Part shown: in pieces, positions 1-7,615 of the stretch
Position numbering within the stretch: position 1 is the first letter of the stretch
Layout of the letters: every line of letters begins with the position of its first letter
Source of the DNA: Rhizobium sp.
GTDB lineage: Bacteria; Pseudomonadota; Alphaproteobacteria; Rhizobiales; Rhizobiaceae
Assembly: GCA_027533385.1 (NCBI GenBank)
Contig: JAPZUE010000051.1
Location: forward strand, 85,878-149,877
DNA length: 64,000 nt
Reading direction: 5' to 3'
The notes under the pieces: model-generated
Databases searched by the model: none
What the model was told of the DNA's origin: nothing
The model's input: only the letters and a program-made list of their open reading frames with translations
Made by a program: the position numbers and the translations under genes

Positions 1-454
1 TTGGCGCTCGCGTCAACTGCGTGCATTTCCCACGCGCCTTTCTCAACGCCCAGAATCCGACCGGCGATCGCAGGCTGTTCGAGCTGATGGATCTTCAGTG
101 CCGCAGCCTCAGGCCGCCGTCACCCGCAAAGGCCGCGGACTTTCTGGAGCAGGTGCGCCGCTATCTCTTGCTGCAAGTCTCCGACGAGGATTTTCCCCTG
201 CGCAGATCGCACCCTATTTCGGCATGTCGGAGCGGACATTCCAGCGGCGCCTTGCTGCACACGGCACGAGCCTCAACGAGCTTCGCGACCAGATCCGCAA
301 GGAAGTCAGCTTCAATCTTCTGACCGAGAGCGAGCTGCCGATTTCGGAAATCTGCTACCGCCTGGGTTACTCGGCGCCGAGCGCGTTCACGCGATCCGTC
401 ACCCGTTGGTTCGGCACGACGCCAACAGAGGTCAGGGAACGCAAGTCTGCCTGA
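1..454 (+). pseudogene. AraC-family transcriptional regulator, 3' part, frameshifted
   Basis: The gene starts before the window. The first reading frame (from base 3) encodes the end of an N-terminal ligand-binding region and a linker, up to ...QVSDEDF. A second frame, one base off, then encodes a typical C-terminal AraC HTH domain with FGMSERTFQRRLAAHG and later ELPISEICYRLGYSAPSAF, ending at the TGA at 452-454. The switch falls at the run TTTTCCCC (191-198). One extra base there would restore a continuous ...DEDFxPAQIAPYFGMSERTF, so a single-base deletion is the simplest explanation. Either the gene is inactivated or the base was lost in sequencing/assembly. The fold and family are clear; the regulated genes are unknown. 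Confidence 0.75.
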
Positions 455-659
455 GCGTCACTGAACTTGACAAACTGCGGCGGATCCATCCTAATTTCGT
501 TATCAAAGCGCTTTTGGCGCTGCATTTCACTTGTTTAGCGTGTTCGGATAAATTCTTGGCGTGCGGTGTCAAAGACGTCGTATGGCGAGGATGGTAATAG
601 CGCCGCCTGACGACCTGATGCCTATCAAGTCGCTGTCTTCTCCAATGCGGCACTACCCC

Positions 660-923
660 ATGAAAACCGATACCAAACGGGCCATCGGACGAGCCCCTGC
701 TTTTCCTCTGCTCACAGAGCGCGAGATCCGCTGCCTGCAGCTCGTTGCAGAAGGCAAGCGGTCTGACGAGGCGGCGAACGAACTCGGGCTATCCCGGGAA
801 GATGTGAATGAAGCCCTGATCAACGCCCAGGAAAAGCTCGAGGCGAGCAACCTGATGCATGCGGTCAGCATCGCCATGCTCATCGGCGTGATCGACCATA
901 GCGATCCTCCTCAACCGAAGTAA
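660..923 (+). CDS. Small LuxR-type HTH protein
   Basis: This 87-residue protein is essentially a lone LuxR/GerE DNA-binding domain. Residues about 16-75 contain LLTEREIRCLQLVAEGKRSDE, then the recognition-helix region AANELGLSREDVNEALINAQEKL, then a hydrophobic helix AVSIAMLIGVI. There is no receiver or autoinducer domain, so it is probably a small DNA-binding regulator. The ATG at 660 was chosen because the domain starts shortly after it; an in-frame ATG lies at 645 and no strong ribosome binding site marks either. A strong terminator follows about 40 bases downstream, so it looks like a single-gene unit convergent with fabB. Target genes cannot be inferred. Confidence 0.7.
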   Translation: MKTDTKRAIGRAPAFPLLTEREIRCLQLVAEGKRSDEAANELGLSREDVNEALINAQEKLEASNLMHAVSIAMLIGVIDHSDPPQPK

Positions 924-961
924 GCCGTACTCCCACGGCTGGCGGACCACTTCGGATGAAC

Positions 962-991
962 GCCTGGCGCGGCAACGCGCCAGGCATTTTT
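962..991 (+). terminator. Rho-independent terminator after the LuxR-type gene
   Basis: A perfect 10-bp stem (962-971 with 976-985) closes on a GCAA tetraloop and is followed by ATTTTTG. The T-run lies on the + side only, so it terminates the upstream HTH gene and not the convergent fabB. Confidence 0.9.
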
Positions 992-1009
992 GTTTCAGAC
1001 GCCTGTCGA

Positions 1010-2233
1010 TCAGCCGTTGTGGCGCTGGAATACGAGCGTGGCGTTGGTACCGCCGAAGCCGAAGGAATTGGATAGCACGGTATCGATCTTGGCGTTGTCG
1101 ATGCGCTTGCGAACCACCGGCACGCCTTCGAATTCGGGATCGAGCTCGGTCACGTGAGCGCTTTCGCCGATGAAGCCAGCTTGCATCATCAGGAGACCGT
1201 AGATCGATTCCTGAACACCCGCTGCGCCGAGCGAATGGCCGGTCAGCGACTTGGTCGACTGGATGTGCGGGATCCTGGCGCCGAAGACTTCGCGGATCGC
1301 GCCGATTTCCTTCGAATCACCCACCGGGGTCGAGGTGCCGTGGGTGTTGATGTAGTCGACATCGCCCTTCACCGTGGACAGCGCCTGACGCATGCAGCGG
1401 ATGGCGCCTTCGCCCGAGGGAGCGACCATGTCGTAACCGTCGGAGGTTGCGCCATAACCGACGACCTCTGCATAGATCTTGGCGCCGCGAGCCTTGGCGT
1501 GCTCGAGTTCCTCAAGAACCAGAACGCCAGCGCCGCCGGCGATGACGAAGCCGTCACGCGAGACGTCATAGGCGCGCGAGGCGGTCGAAGGCGTGTCGTT
1601 GTACTTCGACGACATGGCACCCATGGCATCGAAGAGGCTCGACATGGTCCAGTCGAGATCCTCGTGACCGCCGGCGAAGACCATGTCCTGCTTGCCCCAC
1701 TGGATCATCTCATAGGCATTGCCGATGCAGTGTGCCGAGGTCGAGCAGGCCGAGGAGATCGAGTAGTTGACGCCGTGCAGCTTGAACCAGGTGGCAAGGG
1801 TGGCGGACGCGGTCGATGACATGGCCTTCGGAACGGCAAAGGGGCCGATACGCTTCGGGCTGTTGTTCTGGCGGACGATATCGGCGGCTTCGACGATCTG
1901 CTTGGTCGACGGACCACCCGAACCCATGATGATGCCGACGCGCTCGTTCTGCTGATAATCCGCTTCTTCGAGGCCGGCATCGGCAATCGCCTGCTTCATG
2001 GCCACATGGTTCCAGGCACCGCCCTGGGACAGGAAGCGCATGGCACGGCGGTCGACCAACTCGGTCGGGTCCAGGGTGGGCTTGCCCCAGACCTGGCACT
2101 TGAAGCCGTGCTCGGCGAAATCGGGAGAAAAGGTGATGCCCGACTTCGCATCGCGCAGCGACGCCGTGACTTCGGCGGCATCGGCACCGATGGAGGACAC
2201 GATGCCAAGACCTGTTACTACAACCCGTCTCAT
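1010..2233 (-). CDS. fabB: Beta-ketoacyl-ACP synthase I (FabB)
   Basis: This cytoplasmic condensing enzyme elongates unsaturated acyl-ACPs with malonyl-ACP in type II fatty acid synthesis. The 407-residue protein has the usual FabB length. The catalytic triad is visible: nucleophilic C163 in SSACSTSAH, H298 in NTHGTSTPVGD and H333 in KSLTGHSLGAAG, with the C-terminal NSFGFGGTNA glycine-rich motif. It lies 44 bases downstream of fabA on the same strand, the standard fabA-fabB operon for anaerobic-type unsaturated fatty acid synthesis. In several rhizobia, as I recall, fabI follows fabB; here the next gene is an unrelated HTH protein on the other strand. Confidence 0.97.
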   Translation of the reverse strand: MRRVVVTGLGIVSSIGADAAEVTASLRDAKSGITFSPDFAEHGFKCQVWGKPTLDPTELVDRRAMRFLSQGGAWNHVAMKQAIADAGLEEADYQQNERVGIIMGSGGPSTKQIVEAADIVRQNNSPKRIGPFAVPKAMSSTASATLATWFKLHGVNYSISSACSTSAHCIGNAYEMIQWGKQDMVFAGGHEDLDWTMSSLFDAMGAMSSKYNDTPSTASRAYDVSRDGFVIAGGAGVLVLEELEHAKARGAKIYAEVVGYGATSDGYDMVAPSGEGAIRCMRQALSTVKGDVDYINTHGTSTPVGDSKEIGAIREVFGARIPHIQSTKSLTGHSLGAAGVQESIYGLLMMQAGFIGESAHVTELDPEFEGVPVVRKRIDNAKIDTVLSNSFGFGGTNATLVFQRHNG

Positions 2234-2277
2234 CTCTCAGACCTTCTTTATGAACTTCAGGTGCGGACCGGGCCGGA

Positions 2278-2793
2278 TCAGGCCGTCTTGTCCTTTGACA
2301 GACCGACGCGCAGGTCGGTTGCCTGGTAGATAGTTTCACCATCGGCTTTCAGCCAGCCGTCCGCCGTGCCCAGCACGAGACGACCGCGCATGACGCGCTT
2401 GAAGTCGATGCCATATTCGAGGAGCTTGGTTTCGGGGCGCACCATGCCCTTGAACTTCACTTCGCCGGTCGAGAGTGCCATGCCGCGGCCCGGCTCGCCG
2501 AGCCAGCCAAGGAAGAAGCCCGTCAGCTGCCACATGCCGTCAAGGCCGAGGCAACCCGGCATGATCGGGTTGCCCTGGAAATGGCAGGGGAAATACCAGT
2601 CATCGGGACGCACGTCGTATTCGGCGCGGATATAGCCCTTGTCGAAGGCGCCACCGGTTTCCGAGATGTCGGTGATCCGGTGCACCATCAGCATCGGCGG
2701 CAGGGGGAGCTGCGCGTTGCCGGGACCAAAGAGTTCACCGCGGCCGCAGGCGAGGATTTCATCGTAGTTGTAGCTGGATTGTCTCGTAACCAT
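2278..2793 (-). CDS. fabA: 3-hydroxydecanoyl-ACP dehydratase/isomerase (FabA)
   Basis: FabA dehydrates 3-hydroxydecanoyl-ACP and isomerises the trans-2 to the cis-3 product, the branch point to unsaturated fatty acids. The 171-residue hot-dog protein has the active-site motif CHFQGNPIMPGCLGLDGMWQ, giving catalytic H71 and D85. The ATG at 2793 is preferred over an upstream in-frame start (2856) because the purine-rich GGGGGGAAGAAGAAG precedes it and homologs start near this point. It is the first gene of the fabA-fabB operon and is divergent from irr. Confidence 0.96.
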   Translation of the reverse strand: MVTRQSSYNYDEILACGRGELFGPGNAQLPLPPMLMVHRITDISETGGAFDKGYIRAEYDVRPDDWYFPCHFQGNPIMPGCLGLDGMWQLTGFFLGWLGEPGRGMALSTGEVKFKGMVRPETKLLEYGIDFKRVMRGRLVLGTADGWLKADGETIYQATDLRVGLSKDKTA

Positions 2794-3013
2794 TGTTCTT
2801 CTTCTTCCCCCCTCTGCTTCTCGTATCCGGGACCCATTAGAGCAAGACGGTGGCAAATTGAAGCCCCGTAGCCAATCCCTGCTTCCTTAAGGCCTTGTCC
2901 GCCTCATCCTAATCTCATCGTCGCATACAGGAAGGAAAAGGCCATCACCAGACCCGGGATGCCAAAAACCGTGCCACGGCAGGCCTCGGAGGGGGTGTCC
3001 TCCACTGCAACTA

Positions 3014-3042
3014 TTGAAACAGCCTGATTTTGCAGTTATATC
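3014..3042 (+). promoter_or_regulatory. Probable sigma70-type promoter of irr
   Basis: TTGAAA (3014-3019) and TATATC (3037-3042) are separated by 17 bases and lie about 50 bases upstream of the irr start. An inverted repeat, ACTGCAA...TTGCAGT, brackets this region and could be an operator. The rest of the interval 2794-3090 shows nothing else I recognise. Confidence 0.5.
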
Positions 3043-3090
3043 GACAGTCGTGCATGCTGACGCAGGGCACACAACGACTGGAGTGCGTCT

Positions 3091-3513
3091 TTGACGATGG
3101 CAACCTGCCAAACGGGTATCGAACTGAAACTGCGCCGCTCGGGCCTGCGCCCGACGAAACAGCGTATTGCGCTGGCTGGGCTTCTGTTCGCCAAGGGGGA
3201 TCGCCATCTCACCGTCGAAGAGCTGCACGAGGAGGCGCTTGCCGCCGACTTTCCGGTGTCGCTTGCGACCGTCTACAACACGCTTCACCAGTTCACCGAG
3301 GCCGGTCTGATCCGGGTTCTGGCGGTGGAGAGCTCGAAGACCTATTTCGATACGAATGTTTCCGACCATCATCACTTCTTCGTTGAAGGTGAGAACAAGG
3401 TCCTCGACATTCCGATCAACAATATCAGCATCGACAACCTGCCTGCCCCGCCGGAAGGCATGGAAATCGCGCATGTCGATGTGGTTATCCGCCTGCGCCC
3501 CAAGCAGAGCTGA
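3091..3513 (+). CDS. irr: Iron response regulator Irr (Fur family)
   Basis: Irr is a rhizobial Fur-family regulator of iron and haem genes; it acts when iron is scarce and is destabilised by haem. The 140-residue protein has a winged-helix N-terminal half (GLRPTKQRIALAGLLF, then PVSLATVYNTLHQFTEAGL) and the Irr-type SDHHHFFVEGE motif, with H93-H95 as probable haem/metal ligands. No Cys-Pro haem regulatory motif is seen near the N-terminus. The TTG at 3091 has a GGAG 7 bases upstream; an in-frame ATG at 3097 is the alternative (138 residues) but is spaced 13 bases from that GGAG. It is divergent from fabA. Confidence 0.93.
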   Translation: MTMATCQTGIELKLRRSGLRPTKQRIALAGLLFAKGDRHLTVEELHEEALAADFPVSLATVYNTLHQFTEAGLIRVLAVESSKTYFDTNVSDHHHFFVEGENKVLDIPINNISIDNLPAPPEGMEIAHVDVVIRLRPKQS

Positions 3514-3528
3514 TTTTCTCCTCAAACC

Positions 3529-4164
3529 TTACATGACCTCGTCAGGGTGCCTTCCAGGCTTGTGCTTGTAGGTCGGAAAGGTCCAGCCGAAATGGAGAGC
3601 ACCGCCCCTGATCAGGAAGGCTGCGAGCGCGCCGATGGCTGATGCGGCATAAAGCGGCATGCCGAATTCGTTTGTGGCAGTGAAGACAGCCGCACCGGCG
3701 AGGGCCGCAGTAATATAAATCTCCGGTCGCAAGAGGACTGAGGGCTCGTTGGCGAGCAGATCGCGCAGCACCCCGCCAAGGCTTGCGGTCAGCGTTCCAG
3801 TGACGATCGCGATTGTCGGCGAACCCGTGGCCGCGAGACCTTTTGCCGCTCCCATGACGCAATAGGCCGAGAGACCGATGGCATCGAGCCAGATCAGCAG
3901 GCGATAGCGCGATTCGACAAGATGGGCGGTGAAGAACACGACAACGCCGATTGCGCAGCAGATCAGAATGTAATCCGGGTTCAGAACCCAGAAGACGGGC
4001 ACGCGGCCCAGCACGATGTCGCGCACCGTTCCGCCGCCGAGCCCCGTGACGACGGCAAAAAACAGGAAGCCGATCATGTCGAGCTGTTTGCGCGAGGCCG
4101 CCAGCGCGCCGGTCGCGGCAAACAGGGCGATCCCCGCATAGTCGAGATAAGACAGGAGCGACAT
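3529..4164 (-). CDS. TRIC/UPF0126-family membrane protein (probable cation channel)
   Basis: The 211-residue protein is very hydrophobic, with about seven membrane segments and the internal duplication typical of bacterial TRIC (YadS/YicG) proteins. The paired glycine-rich motifs are GLGGGTVRDIVLGR near residue 40 and ASLGGVLRDLLANE near residue 130. Relatives form trimeric monovalent cation channels in the inner membrane, but the physiological role in bacteria is poorly defined. It is convergent with irr, 15 bases apart. The family is secure; the transported ion is inferred. Confidence 0.85.
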   Translation of the reverse strand: MSLLSYLDYAGIALFAATGALAASRKQLDMIGFLFFAVVTGLGGGTVRDIVLGRVPVFWVLNPDYILICCAIGVVVFFTAHLVESRYRLLIWLDAIGLSAYCVMGAAKGLAATGSPTIAIVTGTLTASLGGVLRDLLANEPSVLLRPEIYITAALAGAAVFTATNEFGMPLYAASAIGALAAFLIRGGALHFGWTFPTYKHKPGRHPDEVM

Positions 4165-4285
4165 GGCTTCTTTCCTTGCTGGGTCAGTTTCGGCCAGATT
4201 TGCAGCATGCCGTTAAGGGTGAGGCAAGACGCTGGCGCTAGACTTGCGCCTCGTTCAGCACAGATTGCGATCCGGAGTCCAGACC

Positions 4286-4759
4286 GTGTCTTTTCTCGCC
4301 CGCCTCTTTCTCGTCGCCGCTGCCGGCCTGTTTGCCGTCCCCGCCGCCGCCCAGCAGGAGTTGCTGCAGGATCCCGAAGTCTACGAGAAGAACCATTACG
4401 CCAAGCGATGCGATGTCGTGCAGTATGGCAGCGGCTTCATCGACCGAATCGACATCAACAATGACGGCATCACCGATGCGGTCACAAACAGCAGCGAGAT
4501 CGTCTGCGACGGTGTGCGCGGCCCGGACTGCACGGCAGATGGCTGCCCCTTCAATTTCTATCTGCAGGTCAAGGAAGGCGGCTATTTCATGATCGCCACC
4601 GCGCAGATGTATTCCTACGACTTCATCCAGCGTTTCGGAAACATGGTCTTCATATTGAAGATGCATCCGCGCTATTGCGAGCGCGAAGAGGGCCAGGAAC
4701 CCTGCGCGATGATGGTTCGCGTGCGTGGCACGAAGTTCCTGACGATTTCAAAGAAGTGA
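4286..4759 (+). CDS. Secreted protein with an EF-hand-like Asp-rich loop
   Basis: The GTG at 4286 has GGAG 8 bases upstream and opens a 157-residue protein with a clear signal peptide (MSFLARLFLVAAAGLFAVPAAAQQ region, cleavage after AAA). The mature part contains RIDINNDGITDAVTN, a calcium-loop-like motif as in VCBS/FG-GAP or EF-hand proteins, and several cysteines (KRCDVV, IVCDGV, PDCTADGCPF, RYCERE, EPCAMM) that could form disulfides. It is therefore probably periplasmic or secreted. I do not recognise the family. It is convergent with the YdcF-like gene, 7 bases apart. Confidence 0.7.
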   Translation: MSFLARLFLVAAAGLFAVPAAAQQELLQDPEVYEKNHYAKRCDVVQYGSGFIDRIDINNDGITDAVTNSSEIVCDGVRGPDCTADGCPFNFYLQVKEGGYFMIATAQMYSYDFIQRFGNMVFILKMHPRYCEREEGQEPCAMMVRVRGTKFLTISKK

Positions 4760-4766
4760 TGCCGCG

Positions 4767-5558
4767 CTATGGCGCGGGGAAGACTGCGTCGATGCGGCCC
4801 AGCGCGCGATAGGCGGCCAGCCCCACCCATTCCCTTGCCGCAGTCGACATCTGCTGCGCGTTGAGCGTCGGCTGGGTGAAATCGAGGGCAAAGGACAGGT
4901 TGCCGGCCGTGCGATAGTCGACGGGCCAGGGGGTCACCTCGACGCCCGCCTTGCGGAAAAGGCCAACGGAACGCGGCATGTGGAAGGCCGATGTGATCAG
5001 CAAGCAGTCGTCGAGGCCGTTGGAGGCCAGCAGATCGCGGCTATTCTGGGCGTTCTCATCGGTGTTTCTCGAACTCGTTTCGGCAATCAGCCTGTCGCGC
5101 GAGATCCCGAAGGCCTCGAAAAAGCGGATCGAGGCGGCAGCGTCGCCTTCCAGGACGCCACTCAAGGAGCCGTCACCACCGGAAACCAGGATCTTCGCCT
5201 CCGGATAGCGCATGGCGAGCCGCAGGCCTTCGACAAAACGATCGGCGGCCTGATTGAGGTCAACGCCGCCACGAGCCGTGGTCACCTCCGTCTCGAAGGC
5301 GCCACCCAGCACGATCATGCAGCCAAGTTGTGCGGGATCTCGCTCCGGACGTGGAAAGCGGGCCTCCAGCGTCTGCAAGAGCACGGAGCCGAGCGTCGTA
5401 TAGAGCGTCAGGAAAAGGATTATCAGAGCGAGCGACAGCGACGCGGCGGCAAGGCGCGGGCGTCGGAACCAGATCAGGACAAGACAGACGCTCCCGAACA
5501 GGAAGACGAGGGACAGCGGCTGGACGGCATTCCAGAACAGTTTGGAAAACACGAACAC
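4767..5558 (-). CDS. YdcF/ElyC-like DUF218 membrane protein
   Basis: The 263-residue protein starts with two membrane segments (about residues 10-30 and 37-60), followed by a DUF218 domain with GCMIVLGGAFE, ILVSGGDGS, TSSRNTDENAQNSRDLL and LLITSAFHMPRSVGLFRKAGVEVTPWPVDYR. These match the ElyC/YdcF/SanA family, associated with cell envelope and undecaprenyl-phosphate homeostasis. The GTG start at 5558 is supported by GGAG 9 bases upstream. The family assignment is firm; the exact function is not. Confidence 0.88.
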   Translation of the reverse strand: MFVFSKLFWNAVQPLSLVFLFGSVCLVLIWFRRPRLAAASLSLALIILFLTLYTTLGSVLLQTLEARFPRPERDPAQLGCMIVLGGAFETEVTTARGGVDLNQAADRFVEGLRLAMRYPEAKILVSGGDGSLSGVLEGDAAASIRFFEAFGISRDRLIAETSSRNTDENAQNSRDLLASNGLDDCLLITSAFHMPRSVGLFRKAGVEVTPWPVDYRTAGNLSFALDFTQPTLNAQQMSTAAREWVGLAAYRALGRIDAVFPAP

Positions 5559-5699
5559 AGCCCAATCTCCTTGCCCAAGCCATCAGGTCCTACGGAAAGC
5601 TCCCTGCCGTTACGGAAAGAAAGCCTCGCTCAAGGACGCGTTACTAAACCCTCGAACCACTGTCATCACCGCTCTTCTGAATTTTCCGGGAGGAACCCC

Positions 5700-5897
5700 A
5701 TGCGATTTGCCATCGACACCGTGGACGACTCCGGCAATGACCGCCTCTATATCGGCACGCCTGTTGAAGTCAGCGAGGACAAGCTGCATCTGAAGCTGCG
5801 CGACGGCGAGGTGAAACTCGACATCCGCAAGATCATCGACTGGTTCCAGATCGACCTGTCGGAAAACGGCGAGCGGGTGGAGCTGTTTCAGCGGTGA
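5700..5897 (+). CDS. Small conserved-looking hypothetical protein
   Basis: This 65-residue acidic protein, preceded by a good GGGAGGA ribosome binding site, runs MRFAIDTVDDSGNDRLYIG... to ...IDLSENGERVELFQR. It looks like a small beta-rich domain with a central KLHLKLRDGEVKLDIRKI. I do not recognise a family. It is transcribed away from the YdcF-like gene and ends shortly before the tRNA-Ala on the opposite strand. Confidence 0.6.
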   Translation: MRFAIDTVDDSGNDRLYIGTPVEVSEDKLHLKLRDGEVKLDIRKIIDWFQIDLSENGERVELFQR

Positions 5898-5999
5898 GTG
5901 GGCTGACGCGGTGCGCGGCCGACGCCAAGCCGATCCACACCGCAGCATAAGACACGCGATGTGTTCGCGAAACAATCGTCAGTTTCTCTAAGGGAGTTT

Positions 6000-6075
<76 letters not shown>

Positions 6076-6174
6076 ATCAGGGTACCGGGTAATTTCCGGC
6101 TCCGGGAACCCCGTTGAAAGCAGCGCTTTCGTCGGGGTGGCGGCTTGATACTTCCGGTTATCGGAGATGGCAAG

Positions 6175-6213
6175 CCGAAAAATGAAAGCCCGGGCATTTT
6201 TTTGTGCCCGGGC
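6175..6213 (-). terminator. Rho-independent terminator of the FYDLN-acid gene
   Basis: A 9-bp GC-rich stem (6188-6196 with 6205-6213) is followed, on the minus strand, by TTTCATTTTT. It lies 18 bases after the stop of the FYDLN-acid protein gene. Confidence 0.8.
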
Positions 6214-6230
6214 CCGAAATGCTTGAATTT

Positions 6231-6617
6231 TCAGACTTCGTCGTCGTCGCCAGTGACGCCGATGAGGCCGGACATGTCGTCGTCATCATCGTCTTCGTCG
6301 GCTTCGAGGAAGGTGTCGTCGTCGTCGCCGTCGATCTCGACGTCATCGTCGCCGATATCGGGAAGATCGTCGCCGCCGGCCGCGTCGTCGCCGTCCTCGA
6401 GCGAGACGAGCTCGACATCGGTGTTTTCGGTATCGACTTCTGCGACGTCCTCTTCTTCAGCCTTTTCCATGATGGCTGCGACCGACGTTTCCTCGAAATA
6501 GGAAAGCGGCCAGGACTTGCCCGTGTACGGCGACACGATCGGGTCCTTGTTCAGGTCGTAGAATTTCTTGCCGGTGTCGGGGCAAGTGCGTTTCGTTCCA
6601 AGTTCTGCCTTCGCCAC
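6231..6617 (-). CDS. FYDLN-acid family protein (TIGR02300-like)
   Basis: The N-terminal 35 residues, AKAELGTKRTCPDTGKKFYDL then NKDPIVSPYTGKSWP, match the alphaproteobacterial FYDLN-acid family; the single Cys and the paired turn motifs resemble half of a small zinc ribbon. The remaining 90 residues are extremely acidic, with runs such as DDDDDD in the C-terminal tail, and are probably disordered. The GTG at 6617 is chosen because GAGG lies 8 bases upstream and family members start AKxELGTKR; a TTG at 6623 is also in frame. No function is known. The position next to cmk and rpsA is conserved in rhizobia as far as I recall. Confidence 0.9.
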   Translation of the reverse strand: MAKAELGTKRTCPDTGKKFYDLNKDPIVSPYTGKSWPLSYFEETSVAAIMEKAEEEDVAEVDTENTDVELVSLEDGDDAAGGDDLPDIGDDDVEIDGDDDDTFLEADEDDDDDDMSGLIGVTGDDDEV

Positions 6618-6837
6618 TGTCAAAGCCTCATGAAGTCGTGAAGATTAAGGGCATGCGCCTAGCGCCCGGCACGAGGCCGGCCAAACTGTAGTCGGTCCCC
6701 TTAATCGCTGGCGCACGTCCTGTCAAAGGCAATCTGCGCAGGTATTTTGGCAAGCTGCCGATCGCATGCATCGCTTGGCAATCCCATCCAAGATTTGTAT
6801 CAGCGGGGACATGACAGGCAGAATGGAAGAGGGCCGG

Positions 6838-7464
6838 ATGATCATCGCCATCGACGGACCGGCTGCAGCCGGCAAGGGGACGCTGTCGCGCCGGATCGCG
6901 GAGACCTACGGCTTCCATCATCTCGACACGGGGCTCACCTATCGGGCGACCGCGAAGGCACTGCTCGATGCCGGCCTGCCACTCGATGACGAGGCGGTTG
7001 CCGAGCGGATGGCTCTGGCCGTCGAACTGGCTGGGCTCGATCGCGACATTCTCTCTGCCCACGAGATCGGCGAGGCGGCCTCGAAGATCGCCGTGATGCC
7101 GGCGGTTCGCCGGGCACTCGTCGAGGCCCAGCGCGCGTTTTCGAAACGTGCGCCCGGCACGGTGCTCGACGGGCGTGATATCGGCACGGTCGTTTGCCCC
7201 GAGGCGCCCGTAAAGCTCTATGTCACGGCCTCTCCCGAGGTGCGCGCAAAACGGCGCTATGACGAAATCCGGTCGAAGGGCGGCCAGGCCGATTTCGAGG
7301 CGATCTTTGCGGATGTGAAGAAGCGCGACGAGCGCGACATGGGACGCGCTGACAGCCCATTGAAACCAGCGGATGACGCGCACTTGCTAGACACGTCCGA
7401 AATGAGTATAGAGGCCGCATTCTTGGCGGCGAAGGCTCTCGTCGACGCTGCCCTGACGAAATGA
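6838..7464 (+). CDS. cmk: Cytidylate kinase
   Basis: Cmk phosphorylates CMP and dCMP with ATP in pyrimidine salvage. The 208-residue P-loop kinase has Walker A GPAAAGKGT (residues 7-15), the LDTGLTYRA substrate loop, LDGRDIGTVVCP and the lid segment KRRYDEIRSKG. The ATG at 6838 was chosen because MIIAIDGPAAAGKG is the usual family start and a GGAAGAGGG lies just upstream; ATGs at 6811 and 6823 are in frame but would add unusual residues. It is followed 150 bases later by rpsA, a conserved pairing. In rhizobia aroA often lies immediately upstream; it is not present here. Confidence 0.95.
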   Translation: MIIAIDGPAAAGKGTLSRRIAETYGFHHLDTGLTYRATAKALLDAGLPLDDEAVAERMALAVELAGLDRDILSAHEIGEAASKIAVMPAVRRALVEAQRAFSKRAPGTVLDGRDIGTVVCPEAPVKLYVTASPEVRAKRRYDEIRSKGGQADFEAIFADVKKRDERDMGRADSPLKPADDAHLLDTSEMSIEAAFLAAKALVDAALTK

Positions 7465-7615
7465 AGTGACCAGGGGCCGGCAAAGCCGGTGCCTGAGGGC
7501 CGACATCCAGTCCCCGCGCCGGAATTGCTCTTTTGAAGAGCGGATCGGTTGCCGGCCAAGATCAACACCAACCCCCGGCGCTCACGCATCCAGTGGGATG
7601 CGACTAGGAGATTTC
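7465..7615 (+). other. rpsA leader with potential hairpins
   Basis: The 150-base cmk-rpsA interval contains a GC-rich hairpin near 7476-7495 (GGGGCCGGCAAAGCCGGTGCC) and a 6-bp stem GCATCC/GGATGC (7586-7601) directly upstream of the AGGAG at 7606. S1 represses its own translation through the rpsA leader in E. coli. Whether these stems do the same here is inference. Confidence 0.35.

Noticed and set aside
6240..6360. Repetitive GTC/GTCGTC-type triplets that look like a microsatellite.
   Set aside because: They are the reverse complement of Asp codons in the acidic tail of the FYDLN protein and are irregular, so a phase-variable repeat is not supported.
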